This document shows positions 9,039 to 17,575 of a DNA stretch of 64,000 bases, in pieces. Location of the stretch: assembly GCF_014648415.1 (NCBI RefSeq), contig NZ_BMRB01000008.1, positions 1 to 64,000 of the forward strand. Reading direction: 5' to 3'. The notes under the pieces were generated by a model. It had not been told where the DNA came from and ran no database searches. It was given only the letters and a program-made list of their open reading frames with translations. Position numbers and translations under genes: made by a program. The stretch is from Actinokineospora fastidiosa (GTDB lineage: Bacteria > Actinomycetota > Actinomycetes > Mycobacteriales > Pseudonocardiaceae). Numbering within the stretch: the first letter of the stretch is position 1; every line of letters begins with the position of its first letter.

Positions 9039-9788
9039 ATGGCGGACAACCTCGCGGAAAACGGCCGGAAATCGGCCCGTACGCCCAAGCACTGGGCGCT
9101 GAAGGACCGGCTGCTCGCCATGGTCGCCGCTGCCGGGCCCGGCGGCCCGCTGCCCGGCGAGCGGGCGCTGGCCGAGGGGTTCGGGGTCTCGCGGACCACC
9201 GTGCGCAAGGCGCTCACCGAGCTGATGGCCGAGGGCAGGCTGACCCGCGTGCACGGCAGCGGCACCTACGTCGGCTCGGGCAAGGTGACCCAGCGGCTGC
9301 AGCTGTCCTCCTACACCGAGGACATGCGCTCGCACGGGCTCAACCCCACATCGTCCCTGCTGGAGGCCGCTATCGAGGCCGCGGAACCGGAGCTGGCCGC
9401 GCTGCTGGCCGTGCCTGCGGGGGCCGACGTGCTGCGGCTCAGGCGGCTGCGCAGCGCCGACGGTGAGCCCATGGCGATCGAGACGTCGCGGCTCCCGCTG
9501 ACCCGCTTCCCCGGCCTGGAGGCCCGCGTCGGGGACACCTCGCTGTACCGGGTGCTGTGGGAGCACTACGGCGTGGAGCTGGGGCACGCGGAGGAGACGA
9601 TCGAGACCACGCTGGCCACGCCAGCGGACGCCGCCCTGCTCGGCAATGAGGTCGGCGCGGTGATGCTTCGGCTGTCGAGGCATTCTTTCGACACCGACAA
9701 TCGGCCGGTTGAATGGGTGCGCTCGGTTTACCGTGGCGACCGGTACAAGTTCGTCGCGACGCTGGTTTCCCCGCGCGAAGTGGAATAG
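9039..9788 (+). CDS. dasR: GntR/HutC-family regulator, DasR homologue
   Basis: A 249-residue regulator with an N-terminal winged helix (about 15-85: GERALAEGFGVSRTTVRKAL) and a UTRA effector domain (about 95-245). The sequence follows DasR closely in the effector part (LQLSSYTEDMRSHGL, GEPMAIETSRLP, PVEWVRSVYRGDRYKFVA). DasR represses chitin and GlcNAc genes and is released by glucosamine-6-phosphate or GlcNAc-6-phosphate (established in Streptomyces). The ATG after AAGGAA is chosen; an upstream in-frame start would put non-homologous residues first. Its position divergent from dasABC is the same as in Streptomyces. Confidence 0.92.
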   Translation: MADNLAENGRKSARTPKHWALKDRLLAMVAAAGPGGPLPGERALAEGFGVSRTTVRKALTELMAEGRLTRVHGSGTYVGSGKVTQRLQLSSYTEDMRSHGLNPTSSLLEAAIEAAEPELAALLAVPAGADVLRLRRLRSADGEPMAIETSRLPLTRFPGLEARVGDTSLYRVLWEHYGVELGHAEETIETTLATPADAALLGNEVGAVMLRLSRHSFDTDNRPVEWVRSVYRGDRYKFVATLVSPREVE

Positions 9789-9801
9789 GGAAGGAATTTT
9801 C

Positions 9802-9834
9802 CGGCCCGGTCGAATACGGCCGGGCCGCTTTTGT
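9802..9834 (+). terminator. Intrinsic terminator after dasR
   Basis: The stem CGGCCCGG/CCGGGCCG around a 10-nt loop is followed by CTTTTG. It lies between convergent dasR and the GH20 gene. Confidence 0.75.
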
Positions 9835-9862
9835 GCGGTCGCGTCGAAAGCGGCTCCTCTCC

Positions 9863-11359
9863 TCAGCGCTGCCTGCCGGGCACGCCCGGCCGGGTCTGCC
9901 ACGGCAGGGGGCCCGAGAGCGGGCGGTACTCCACGCCCAGCGCGTCGAGCCGGGGCAGGTGGTGGGCGGCCAGCCGCTCGACGAACCCCGCCGGGTCGCG
10001 GCGCTCCGGCGGCGTCCACACCACCTCGGCGAAGGCGGCCAGCCGAGGGAACGCCGCGTAGTCCACCCGGCGCGGGCCGTCGAGGTGCTCGGTCCAGATC
10101 TGGGCCTGCGCCCCGAGCACGCGGTGGTGGGCGTCCTCGGGCAGGCCGTCGGGGATGGGGTCGTAGGCGTAGACGTCCTCGACCGTGCGCACGTACCCGA
10201 CGGGGATCGGCTCGTCGGGGCGCTCGGACTGCCGGTGGTCGAGGTAGACGTGCTGCTCCGGGCACATGACCACGTCGTGGCCCGCGAGCGCCGCGGCCCG
10301 CCCGGCCTCCTCGCCGCGCCACGACGCGACGATGACCCCGGGCGGCAGGTCGCCTGCGTCCATCACGTCGTCCCAGCCCAGCGTGCGCCTGCCGTGCGCG
10401 GCCAGGTGCCTGCCCAGCGTGCGCAGGAACCAGCCGGGCACCGCGTCGACGGAGTCGAGGCCGAGTTCGGCGACCCGGTCGGCGTGGTGCTCCTGCCACT
10501 GCTTGGTCGGCACCTCGTCGCCGCCGAGGCAGACGACCGGCGCGTCGAACACGTCCAGCACGTGGTCCAGCACGGCGGTGTAGAAGTCGATCACGTGGTC
10601 GGTCGGGGCGAGGACGTGCTCGCTGACGCCCCACGCGTGCCACACCTCGACCGGCGCGCCGGACGCGCCGAGCTCCGGATAGGCGGCGATGGCGGCCTGG
10701 CTGTGGCCGGGCACGTCCACCTCCGGCACGACGGTGATGTGCCGCGCGCGGGCGTAAGCGACGATCTCGCGCAGGTCCGCGGTCGTGTAGAAGCCGCCGT
10801 GCGGGCGGCCGTCGTGGGTGAGGTCGCCGTCGGGCTGGCGGCCGGTCCACGAGCCCTTGCGCCAGGCGCCCACCTCGGTCAGCCGCGGATAGGCGGGGAC
10901 CTCGATGCGCCAGCCCTGGTCGTCGGTCAGGTGCAGGTGCAGGACGTTGAGCTTGTGCGCGGCCATCAGGTCGATGAACCGCAGCACCGCCGCCTTGGGC
11001 TGGAAGGTCCGGGCGACGTCGAGGAGCACGCCGCGCCAGGGGAAGCGCGGGTGGTCGACGACCTCCCCGCACGGAAGCGTCCACTCGCCGGTGTGGATGT
11101 CGGCGGCGCGGAAGGCGTCCGGGCCGAGCAGCTGGCGCAGCGTGCGGGCGGCGTGGGCCGCGCCAGCCGCGTCGCCCGCGGTGGCCTGGACGCCCTGCGG
11201 TGTGATGGAAAGTCGGTATGACTCAGGATGTGGCAGCGCGACCGGGTCGATGACCACAGTGGAGGCGTCGGTGAGCGCGGCGGGGTCGGTGACCCGGCAC
11301 GTCCCCCCGGTCGACCGGGCCGACACCGGGCGGGGGAGCAGGGTGTCGAAGGCGTTCAT
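9863..11359 (-). CDS. GH20 beta-N-acetylhexosaminidase
   Basis: A 498-residue family 20 hexosaminidase with a beta-alpha N-terminal domain and a TIM barrel. The substrate-assisted catalytic pair is Asp281-Glu282 in CLGGDEVP; HLHLTDDQGWRIEV is the conserved barrel entry. No signal peptide is seen, so it probably acts in the cytosol on imported GlcNAc oligosaccharides. Unlike the chitinase and das genes it has no dre box; its promoter carries the GTTGC-N7-GCAAC palindrome shared with the amino-sugar-acid operon upstream. Confidence 0.92.
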   Translation of the reverse strand: MNAFDTLLPRPVSARSTGGTCRVTDPAALTDASTVVIDPVALPHPESYRLSITPQGVQATAGDAAGAAHAARTLRQLLGPDAFRAADIHTGEWTLPCGEVVDHPRFPWRGVLLDVARTFQPKAAVLRFIDLMAAHKLNVLHLHLTDDQGWRIEVPAYPRLTEVGAWRKGSWTGRQPDGDLTHDGRPHGGFYTTADLREIVAYARARHITVVPEVDVPGHSQAAIAAYPELGASGAPVEVWHAWGVSEHVLAPTDHVIDFYTAVLDHVLDVFDAPVVCLGGDEVPTKQWQEHHADRVAELGLDSVDAVPGWFLRTLGRHLAAHGRRTLGWDDVMDAGDLPPGVIVASWRGEEAGRAAALAGHDVVMCPEQHVYLDHRQSERPDEPIPVGYVRTVEDVYAYDPIPDGLPEDAHHRVLGAQAQIWTEHLDGPRRVDYAAFPRLAAFAEVVWTPPERRDPAGFVERLAAHHLPRLDALGVEYRPLSGPLPWQTRPGVPGRQR

Positions 11360-11376
11360 CCCCGATCCTTCCCCGC

Positions 11377-11395
11377 TGTTGCATCTTACGCAACA
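11377..11395. promoter_or_regulatory. Operator-like palindrome GTTGC-N7-GCAAC, copy 1
   Basis: TGTTGCATCTTACGCAACA has 6-bp arms and lies 18 bp before the GH20 start. The same arms and spacing occur at 15272-15288. It may be the site of the local IclR regulator. Confidence 0.6.
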
Positions 11396-11461
11396 TAGAT
11401 TTCACTGGCGGCAATGGAGAGGATGGTAGAACGCGCTCATCCCGGGCACAAGCTGACCCTC

Positions 11462-12394
11462 TCAGGCGAACGCCACCATGCACGCGCCACGGACCGTGAC
11501 ACTGCCGACCGGCTCGCCCAGCTCGCCGGTGGCCGGGTCGCGGGGCAGCCAGGTGACGTTGTGGGAGCGCTGGTTGGCCACGTAGAGCCAGCGCCCGGTG
11601 GGGTCGACGGCGCAGTGCCTCGGCCAGTCCCCGCCCACCGGGACGCTCTGGCGCAGCGTGCCGTCGAGGTCGAGCCGGGCGATCACGTTCTCGCCCCGGT
11701 TGCTCGTGTAGAGGTGCGTGTCGGCCGCGATGATCTCGGCGGGGAACGTCTCGGGCGCGCCCGGCGCGGTGACGAGGTGGTGGCCGGTCACGGTGAAGGC
11801 GCCCGCGTCCCAGGCGAGCCGCGTGACGCCGGGGATGTACTCGCCCAGGACGTAGGCGGCGGTGTCCCCGTGGAACGCGAGGTGCCGGGGTCCCGTGCCC
11901 TTGGGCAGGTCGCAGCGCGCGTGCTGGGTGATCCGGCCGTTGTCGACTCGGTGGGTGAGCACTGCGTCCGCGCCGAGGTCGACGGCGACCAGCCAGTCAC
12001 CGTGCGAGACGACCTGGTGCGCGTGCGGCTCGTCGGCCTCGTGGCGCAGGCGGTCGGTGACGGCGAGGGTGTCGAGGTCGTGGATCGTGACGGTGCCGTC
12101 GGTGTAGTGCGCGACGGCCAGGTGGTCGCCGTGCAGGCACAGGTGCGTGGGGCCCGCCTGGCCGGTCGCGACGACCCGGCGGACCCTCGGCGCGGCCGGG
12201 TCGGCGATGTCGAGCTCGGTGACGGCGCCCTCGGGCTCCTCGACCACCGCGTACAGCGTGGTCCCGCGCATGGCGAGGAAGGAGGGCTCGCGGACGTCGG
12301 CGAGCGTGTCGGTGACGGTGAGCCCGCCGGTGGCCGGGTCGGCGGTGGCGACGGTGAGGCCGTCGCCCTCGATGGCTCCGATGTAGACGATCAC
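11462..12394 (-). CDS. Lactonase-like beta-propeller protein (6-phosphogluconolactonase/Pgl type)
   Basis: A 310-residue seven-bladed propeller of the lactonase family, with repeated blade motifs such as GPTHLCLHGDHLAV, GPRHLAFHGDTAAYV, EIIAADTHLYTSNRG and WPRHCAVDPTGRWLYVANQ. Members open sugar lactones. The GTG start overlaps the deacetylase stop (GTGA), so it is the last gene of a three-gene coupled operon. In that context it may hydrolyse N-acetylglucosaminono-lactone to the acid, which is inference. The propeller fold alone does not fix the substrate. Confidence 0.75.
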   Translation of the reverse strand: MIVYIGAIEGDGLTVATADPATGGLTVTDTLADVREPSFLAMRGTTLYAVVEEPEGAVTELDIADPAAPRVRRVVATGQAGPTHLCLHGDHLAVAHYTDGTVTIHDLDTLAVTDRLRHEADEPHAHQVVSHGDWLVAVDLGADAVLTHRVDNGRITQHARCDLPKGTGPRHLAFHGDTAAYVLGEYIPGVTRLAWDAGAFTVTGHHLVTAPGAPETFPAEIIAADTHLYTSNRGENVIARLDLDGTLRQSVPVGGDWPRHCAVDPTGRWLYVANQRSHNVTWLPRDPATGELGEPVGSVTVRGACMVAFA

Positions 12395-13935
12395 GGTGTC
12401 CCCTGGCGGATGCTGTGGCCCGGGAGGGCCCCGGTCGGTCGGCCGTCCTCGACCACGGGCACGCCGTTGACGAGGACGTGGTGGATGCCCGCCGCTGGCG
12501 TGCGCGGCTGGTCGAAGGTCGCCCTGTCGGCGACGGTGTCGGGGTCGAACAGGACGAGGTCGGCGGCGTATCCCTCGCGCACCACGCCGCGGTCGGCGAG
12601 CCCGAGCCTGCGGGCCGGGCGGCCGGTGAGGTGGTGCACGCACTCGACGAGGTCGAGGACCCCCTCGTCGCGGACGTAGTGGCCCAGGTAGCGGGGGAAG
12701 GTCCCCCAGGCGCGCGGGTGCGGCCGGTCGCCGACGAGCAGCCCGTCGCTGCCGCCGGTGTGGGCGGGGTGGCGCATGATCGCGCGGACGTTGTCCTCGT
12801 GGCCCACGTGCATCAGGCACGACGTGCCCAGCCGCTCGGCGACGAGGAGGTCGGCGAAGAGCTCGAACGGCCGAGAGGCCTGGCCGACGCGCGTGCCCAC
12901 GTGGCGGCGGTTCGCGGGGTCGCGCACGCCGCTGATCTCGATGGCCGACCAGTCGACCGGCACGCCGTGGCAGCCGTCGGACCCCTCCTCCTCGATCTCG
13001 CGCCGGATGCGCTCGCGGGTCGCCGGGTCCGTCAGCCGCGCGATGGCGGCCTCCGGACCGCCCGCGGACGCCCAGCCGGGCAGCAGCGCGGCGAGGCTCG
13101 TGGCGCCGGGCAGGTACGGATAGGTGTCGAGGGTCAGGTCGGCGGTGTCCAGGAGCGCGAGGAGCTCCGGCGCGCGGCCGGCGTTCTCCGGGAAGTTGAG
13201 CGTCGCGTGGGCCAGGTGCAGGGGGCAGCCGGACGCCCGGGAGACGGCGATCATCTCGGCGTAGGCGTCGAGCGCGTTGCGGCCGTAGCTGCGGTGGTGG
13301 GGGCTGAAGTAGCCGCCGTGGGCCGCCACGACCTCGCACAGGGCGACGAGTTCGGCCGTGTCGGCGTACATCCCGGGGGAGTAGGTGAGCCCGGCGGAGA
13401 GGCCGAGCGCGCCCTCGGTCATGCCGGTGGCGACCTCGCGGCGCATGCGGTCCAGTTCGTCGGCGGTGGGCGGCCGGTCGTCGGAGCCCATGGCGAGCAT
13501 GCGGATGGTGCCGTGCGGCAGCAGGTAGGCGGCGTTGACGGCGATGCCCTGATCGAGGCGGTCGAGGTAGGCGGCGACGGAGCGCCAGGACCAGTCGAAG
13601 TCCTCCGGGTTGCCGTTCCAGCCTGCGAGCTGGGTGCGGAGGGTGGCCAGGGTGGCGTCGTCGACGGGGGCGTAGGAGAGGCCGTCCTGGCCGAGCACCT
13701 CGGTGGTCACGCCCTGGGTGGTCTTGGCCTCGTGCGCGGGCTCGGTGAGCAGGAGCAGGTCGGAGTGGGAGTGCATGTCGATGAAGCCGGGGGACAGGAC
13801 CAGGCCGTGGGCGTCCGTGCCCGCGCCGGGGACGCGCCCGATCCGGGCGACGCGGCCCTCGGCGACCTCGACATCGGCCCGATAGGCGGGGGCGCCGGTG
13901 CCGTCGATGACGGTGACGCCTTTGTAGACGGTCAT
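12391..13935 (-). CDS. D-aminoacylase/N-acetyl-sugar-acid deacetylase-type amidohydrolase
   Basis: A 514-residue metal-dependent amidohydrolase of the N-acyl-D-amino-acid deacylase group (GFIDMHSHSDL metal site, HLAHATLNFP, CLMHVGHEDNVRAIMRHP, C-terminal AADLVLFDPDTV). Classical D-aminoacylases have a zinc-binding Cys in GNCG; here the motif reads GQDG, pointing to a different subgroup. It is coupled by 1-nt overlap (TGATG) to the PLP enzyme upstream and by GTGA to the lactonase. Next to a fold-III deaminase, KDG-type kinase and chitin genes, a role removing acetate from N-acetylglucosaminate is plausible. D-amino-acid deacylation is the alternative. Confidence 0.82.
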   Translation of the reverse strand: MTVYKGVTVIDGTGAPAYRADVEVAEGRVARIGRVPGAGTDAHGLVLSPGFIDMHSHSDLLLLTEPAHEAKTTQGVTTEVLGQDGLSYAPVDDATLATLRTQLAGWNGNPEDFDWSWRSVAAYLDRLDQGIAVNAAYLLPHGTIRMLAMGSDDRPPTADELDRMRREVATGMTEGALGLSAGLTYSPGMYADTAELVALCEVVAAHGGYFSPHHRSYGRNALDAYAEMIAVSRASGCPLHLAHATLNFPENAGRAPELLALLDTADLTLDTYPYLPGATSLAALLPGWASAGGPEAAIARLTDPATRERIRREIEEEGSDGCHGVPVDWSAIEISGVRDPANRRHVGTRVGQASRPFELFADLLVAERLGTSCLMHVGHEDNVRAIMRHPAHTGGSDGLLVGDRPHPRAWGTFPRYLGHYVRDEGVLDLVECVHHLTGRPARRLGLADRGVVREGYAADLVLFDPDTVADRATFDQPRTPAAGIHHVLVNGVPVVEDGRPTGALPGHSIRQGTP

Positions 13936-15206
13936 CAGAAGAAGGTCCGGATGAGGTCGACCACGGTCTCGCCGTCCTCGGCGGTCACCGGGATGAGCGG
14001 CCACTTGTCGAAGGTGGTGCAGGGGTGGGAGATGCCGAGCGCCACCCAGTCCCCGATGGACAGTGGGTGGTCCGCGGGCACGCGGAGGTAGGTGTGCTGG
14101 TCGTTCATCGCCGTCACCTCGCAGCCCTCCAGCGGCGTCACACCGTCGGCGGTGCGGTGCAGGCGGGGGCGGGGCATCCCGAGGTCGTGGGAGAGGTCGC
14201 GCTTGCCCGCCGCCAGCAGGGCCAGTCCCGGCTCCGGGCGGGAACTCACCTGGGCCCACGCGGTCAGCGCGGGCTTGAGCGGCGGCACGCCCGTGAGGCG
14301 GGGCGTGGCGCCGAGAGGGGAGACGTCGCGGTAGAAGCCGTCGTCGTGGGTGATGTACGCGCCGCTGCGCAGGACGGGCAGCACGGGCATGGGCCACGCG
14401 CCGGTCAGGGACGCGGCGACCACGTCGAAGTACGCGCTGCCGCCCGCGGTGACGATCGTGCGCGGGGTCTCGACCATCGGGTGCAGGCTGACGGCCGCGG
14501 TCCGCAGGGCGTCGAGGTAGGACCAGACCGCGGACAGGCCCTCGACGTCGGCGGTGGAGGCGGCCGGGCCCTCGTAGCCCGCCACGCCCGCGAGGCGCAG
14601 CGCCGGGCTGGCGGAGACCGCCTTGGCGACGGCCGTGGCCTCCGCGAGATCCCGCACACCGGTGCGCCCGCCCGCCATGCCGACCTCCACCAGGACGTCG
14701 ATGGGTCGCGGCGCGCCCGCCAGGCCCCGGGTCATGAGGTCGACGGCCTCGACCGAGTCGGCGAAGCACAGGAACTCGAAGCCGGGGTCGGCCAGCTCGC
14801 CGGACAGCCAGGCCAGGCCGCCGGGGTCGGTGAACTCGTTGGCGACCAGCACGCGCGTCACGCCGAAGGCGCGGCAGACCCGGGCCTGCCCGGCGTGGGC
14901 GACCGTGATGGCCCACGCGCCGAGGTCGAGCTGGCGGGCGAAGAGGGCCGGGGCCATCGTCGTCTTGCCGTGCGGGGCCAGCGCCAGTCCCTGCCGCGCC
15001 GACCAGTCGGCCAGCGTCGTGAGGTTGTGCTCCAGCGCGGCCTCGTCCAGCACGACCAGGGGGCCGAGGAAGCCGTCGCGGAAGAGGTTGGGCCGGGCCG
15101 CGGCGGTCTCGCCGAGCGTCCGGCCGGTGGGGACCTGGCGGAAGCGCCAGTCCAGCGGCTCGTCGCGGAGCCGGGCGACGGCGGACCTGTCGAGGCTGGC
15201 GTTCAT
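13935..15206 (-). CDS. Fold-III PLP enzyme (D-threonine aldolase/D-serine deaminase-like)
   Basis: A 423-residue enzyme with an alanine-racemase-type barrel and a C-terminal D-serine dehydratase-like domain. The PLP lysine is Lys81 in LALAPHGKTTMAP. The C-terminal metal-site region shows NDQHTYLRV and ALGISHPCTTFDKW, as in the D-serine dehydratase/D-threonine aldolase group. It should eliminate ammonia from a D-configured beta-hydroxy amino acid; D-glucosaminate, giving 2-keto-3-deoxygluconate, fits the operon, D-Ser/D-Thr are alternatives. The ATG is chosen because GAAAGGTC precedes it. First gene of the leftward operon. Confidence 0.85.
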   Translation of the reverse strand: MNASLDRSAVARLRDEPLDWRFRQVPTGRTLGETAAARPNLFRDGFLGPLVVLDEAALEHNLTTLADWSARQGLALAPHGKTTMAPALFARQLDLGAWAITVAHAGQARVCRAFGVTRVLVANEFTDPGGLAWLSGELADPGFEFLCFADSVEAVDLMTRGLAGAPRPIDVLVEVGMAGGRTGVRDLAEATAVAKAVSASPALRLAGVAGYEGPAASTADVEGLSAVWSYLDALRTAAVSLHPMVETPRTIVTAGGSAYFDVVAASLTGAWPMPVLPVLRSGAYITHDDGFYRDVSPLGATPRLTGVPPLKPALTAWAQVSSRPEPGLALLAAGKRDLSHDLGMPRPRLHRTADGVTPLEGCEVTAMNDQHTYLRVPADHPLSIGDWVALGISHPCTTFDKWPLIPVTAEDGETVVDLIRTFF

Positions 15207-15271
15207 GCGGTGCCGACCTTTCTCCCGGGTACCCGACTCCCGATCCGACCAGAACGAATCATTCTTGCCAA

Positions 15272-15288
15272 GTTGCACTACTTGCAAC
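15272..15288. promoter_or_regulatory. Operator-like palindrome GTTGC-N7-GCAAC, copy 2
   Basis: GTTGCACTACTTGCAAC lies in the divergent region between the PLP enzyme and the kinase, 66 bp before the former. Arms and spacing are identical to the GH20 site. Confidence 0.65.
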
Positions 15289-15334
15289 GCCTAGTGCGTC
15301 AGACGCTATGTGATGTGTAGCATGCCGCTGCGAA

Positions 15335-15351
15335 CCGGTTAAGTTAACCGG
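15335..15351. promoter_or_regulatory. Second palindrome upstream of the kinase operon
   Basis: CCGGTTAAGTTAACCGG is a perfect 8+8 bp inverted repeat around one base, immediately before the kinase start (it overlaps the ribosome-binding region). A bound repressor here would block the rightward operon. Confidence 0.55.
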
Positions 15352-15356
15352 GAGTT

Positions 15357-16337
15357 GTGGGGGTGCCTGTGGAGCGGGTCGACACTCCCGAGGTGCTGTG
15401 CCTCGGCGAGTCCATGGCCGTGTTCGTGCCCGGCGAGGACGGGCCCGCCGACCAGGTCCGGACCTGGGTCCGCGACGTCGGCGGGGCCGAGTCGAACGTC
15501 GCGTGCGCGCTCGCCGGGCTCGGGGTCCCGACGGGCTGGGTGAGCGCGGTGGGCGACGACCCGTTCGGCCGCGCCGTGGTCGCCGCGGTGGCCGCCGCGG
15601 GGGTGGACGTGTCCGGGGTCGCCGTCGACCCGACCCGCCCGACCGGGGTCTACATCAAGGAGGCCAACGCCTCGGGCAGCCCGATGCGGTACTACCGGTT
15701 CGGCTCGGCGGCCTCCGACATGGGGCCCGACGTGCTCGACCGCGTCGACGTCGCCGCCGCCCGGCTGGTCCACCTGACCGGGATCACCGCCGCCCTCTCG
15801 CCGCGCTGCCGCGCCCTGATCGAGGCCGTGCTCGACCGCGCGCCCCGGGTGTCGTTCGACGTCAACTGGCGGCCGGCGCTGTGGGACTCCGGCGCCCCGG
15901 ACGTGCTGCGCGGCCTGGCAGCGCGCGCCGACATCGTGCTGGTCGGGGCCGACGAGGCCGAGGCGCTGTGGGGCGTGTCCGACCCGGCCGACGTGCGGGA
16001 GCTGCTGCCCGAGCCGACCACGCTCGTGGTCAAGCAGGGCTCGCTCGGGGCGACGCTGATCGAGGCGGGCGAGGCGGTGTTCGAGCCCGCGCTGCGGGTG
16101 GACGTCGTCGAGCCGGTCGGCGCCGGGGACGCCTTCGCCGCCGGGTTCCTCGCCGCCACGCTGGCGGGCCAGTCGCCGAGGCGGCGGCTGCGCGCGGGGC
16201 ACCTGCACGCGGCGGGGGCCCTGCGCACCCAGCATGATGTTGCGGTCCCACTGCCCGGGGACCTCGTCGCCCGCCTGCTCGACGCGGACGCCGCGACCTG
16301 GGCGACGACGCACGTGACCGCCAGAGGGGTCAGATGA
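15357..16337 (+). CDS. PfkB-family sugar kinase (2-keto-3-deoxygluconate kinase-like)
   Basis: A 326-residue ribokinase-fold kinase: GESMAVFVPG at the N-terminus, GGAESNVACALAGLG, YYRFGSAASDM and the catalytic anion hole GAGDAF near residue 258. The layout resembles KdgK, which makes KDPG from KDG and ATP. The start is uncertain: GTG 15357 sits very close to GGGAG, while GTG 15363 has better spacing. The stop overlaps the IclR start (ATGA). In this locus it would phosphorylate the KDG made from glucosaminate (inference). Confidence 0.85.
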   Translation: MGVPVERVDTPEVLCLGESMAVFVPGEDGPADQVRTWVRDVGGAESNVACALAGLGVPTGWVSAVGDDPFGRAVVAAVAAAGVDVSGVAVDPTRPTGVYIKEANASGSPMRYYRFGSAASDMGPDVLDRVDVAAARLVHLTGITAALSPRCRALIEAVLDRAPRVSFDVNWRPALWDSGAPDVLRGLAARADIVLVGADEAEALWGVSDPADVRELLPEPTTLVVKQGSLGATLIEAGEAVFEPALRVDVVEPVGAGDAFAAGFLAATLAGQSPRRRLRAGHLHAAGALRTQHDVAVPLPGDLVARLLDADAATWATTHVTARGVR

Positions 16338-17089
16338 GCCAGAGCCTGGACCGCGCGCTGACGGTGCTGACCGCGCTCGCCGAGGGGCCGCGCACCCTCG
16401 ACCAGCTCGCCGAGTCCGCGGGCGTGCACAAGACCACGGTGCTGCGGCTGCTGCGGACCCTGGAGGCCCACCGGTTCGTCCAGCGCGCCGACGCCCGCCA
16501 CTACCGGCTCGGCGCGACCCTGTTCGACCTGGCGTCGCGGGCGCTCGATCAGCGCGATGTCCGCAGGCAGGCCGAACCGGCGCTGCGCGCGCTCAACGAC
16601 GCCACCGGCCACACCGTGCACCTGGCCAGCTACGAGAGCGGCGAGGTCGTCTACATCGATAAGTACGAGAGCAAGCACCCGGTGCGCATGTACTCGCGCA
16701 TCGGCAAACGGGCAGCGCTGCACTGCACCGCCGTGGCCAAGGTGCTGGTCGCGGCGTTCGACGAGCCGCGCCGCCGGGAGATCGCCGAGTCGATCACCTA
16801 CACCCCGATGACCGAGAACACGATCACCAACGCCGCCGACTACCTGGCCGAGCTGCGGACCGTGGCCGAGCGCGGCTACGCCATCGACGACTCCGAGCAC
16901 GAGGACTTCATCCACTGCGTGGCCGCGCCCATCCGCGACCAGGCGGGCGCCGTGCTGGCCGCGGTGTCGGTGTCGGTGCCGAAGATCCTGCTCGACCGGC
17001 CCGGCCTGCTGGCCCTGGTCCCCGACCTGCTCGCCGCGGCCGACACCGCTTCCCGCGCCTGCGGGTGGAACCCCGTCGGAAAGGACTGA
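16334..17089 (+). CDS. IclR-family transcriptional regulator
   Basis: A 251-residue regulator with an N-terminal winged helix (about 1-65: TLDQLAESAGVHKTTVLRLLR) and the IclR effector domain (about 75-245, with GKRAALHCTAVAKVL and VSVSVPKILL). Several IclR proteins (KdgR type) sense KDG-like acids. It is translationally coupled to the kinase and sits between two operons with a shared palindrome, so it is the best candidate to bind GTTGC-N7-GCAAC. That assignment is inference. Confidence 0.9.
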   Translation: MSQSLDRALTVLTALAEGPRTLDQLAESAGVHKTTVLRLLRTLEAHRFVQRADARHYRLGATLFDLASRALDQRDVRRQAEPALRALNDATGHTVHLASYESGEVVYIDKYESKHPVRMYSRIGKRAALHCTAVAKVLVAAFDEPRRREIAESITYTPMTENTITNAADYLAELRTVAERGYAIDDSEHEDFIHCVAAPIRDQAGAVLAAVSVSVPKILLDRPGLLALVPDLLAAADTASRACGWNPVGKD

Positions 17090-17090
17090 C

Positions 17091-17471
17091 ATGCCCAGGA
17101 CCGCCATCACCCCGCCCGGCGCGCTGCCCCCGCCCGTGCCGCTGTCGCCGGGCATCCGCAAGGGCAACATCGTGCAGGTCGCGGGCCAGGTGGCCGTCGA
17201 CCCGGCGACCGGGTCGCTGGTGGGCGACACCGTCGCCGAGCAGACCCGGGCGTGCCTGCGCAATGTGTTCGCCGTGCTGGAGGCCGCGGGCGCGACCGAG
17301 CAGGACATCGTGATGCTGCGGGTGTACCTGACCGACGTGGCGCACTTCGCCGAGATGAACGCCGCCTACGCCGAGCTGCTCAGCGAGCCGTTCCCGGCGC
17401 GGACGACCGTCTACGTCGGACTGCCCGAGGGGCTGCTCGTGGAGATCGACGCCCTCGCCGTGGTCGACTAG
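17091..17471 (+). CDS. RidA/YjgF-family imine deaminase
   Basis: A 126-residue RidA protein with the family end FPARTTVYVGLPEGLLVEIDALAV, keeping the active-site Arg in the PAR(T/S) motif. RidA hydrolyses enamine/imine intermediates released by PLP dehydratases. It starts 1 nt after the IclR stop and belongs to the kinase-iclR operon. Its presence beside a PLP deaminase supports a deamination pathway in which it finishes the release of the keto acid. Confidence 0.9.
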   Translation: MPRTAITPPGALPPPVPLSPGIRKGNIVQVAGQVAVDPATGSLVGDTVAEQTRACLRNVFAVLEAAGATEQDIVMLRVYLTDVAHFAEMNAAYAELLSEPFPARTTVYVGLPEGLLVEIDALAVVD

Positions 17472-17575
17472 TCACGCCGGGGACGCCGCGGGCGACGTAC
17501 CCGGCGGAACCAGCGAACGGTCCGCGCGTCCCAGGGGACGAGGGACCGGCTACCGGCGTAAGGAGAGCTCCGACG

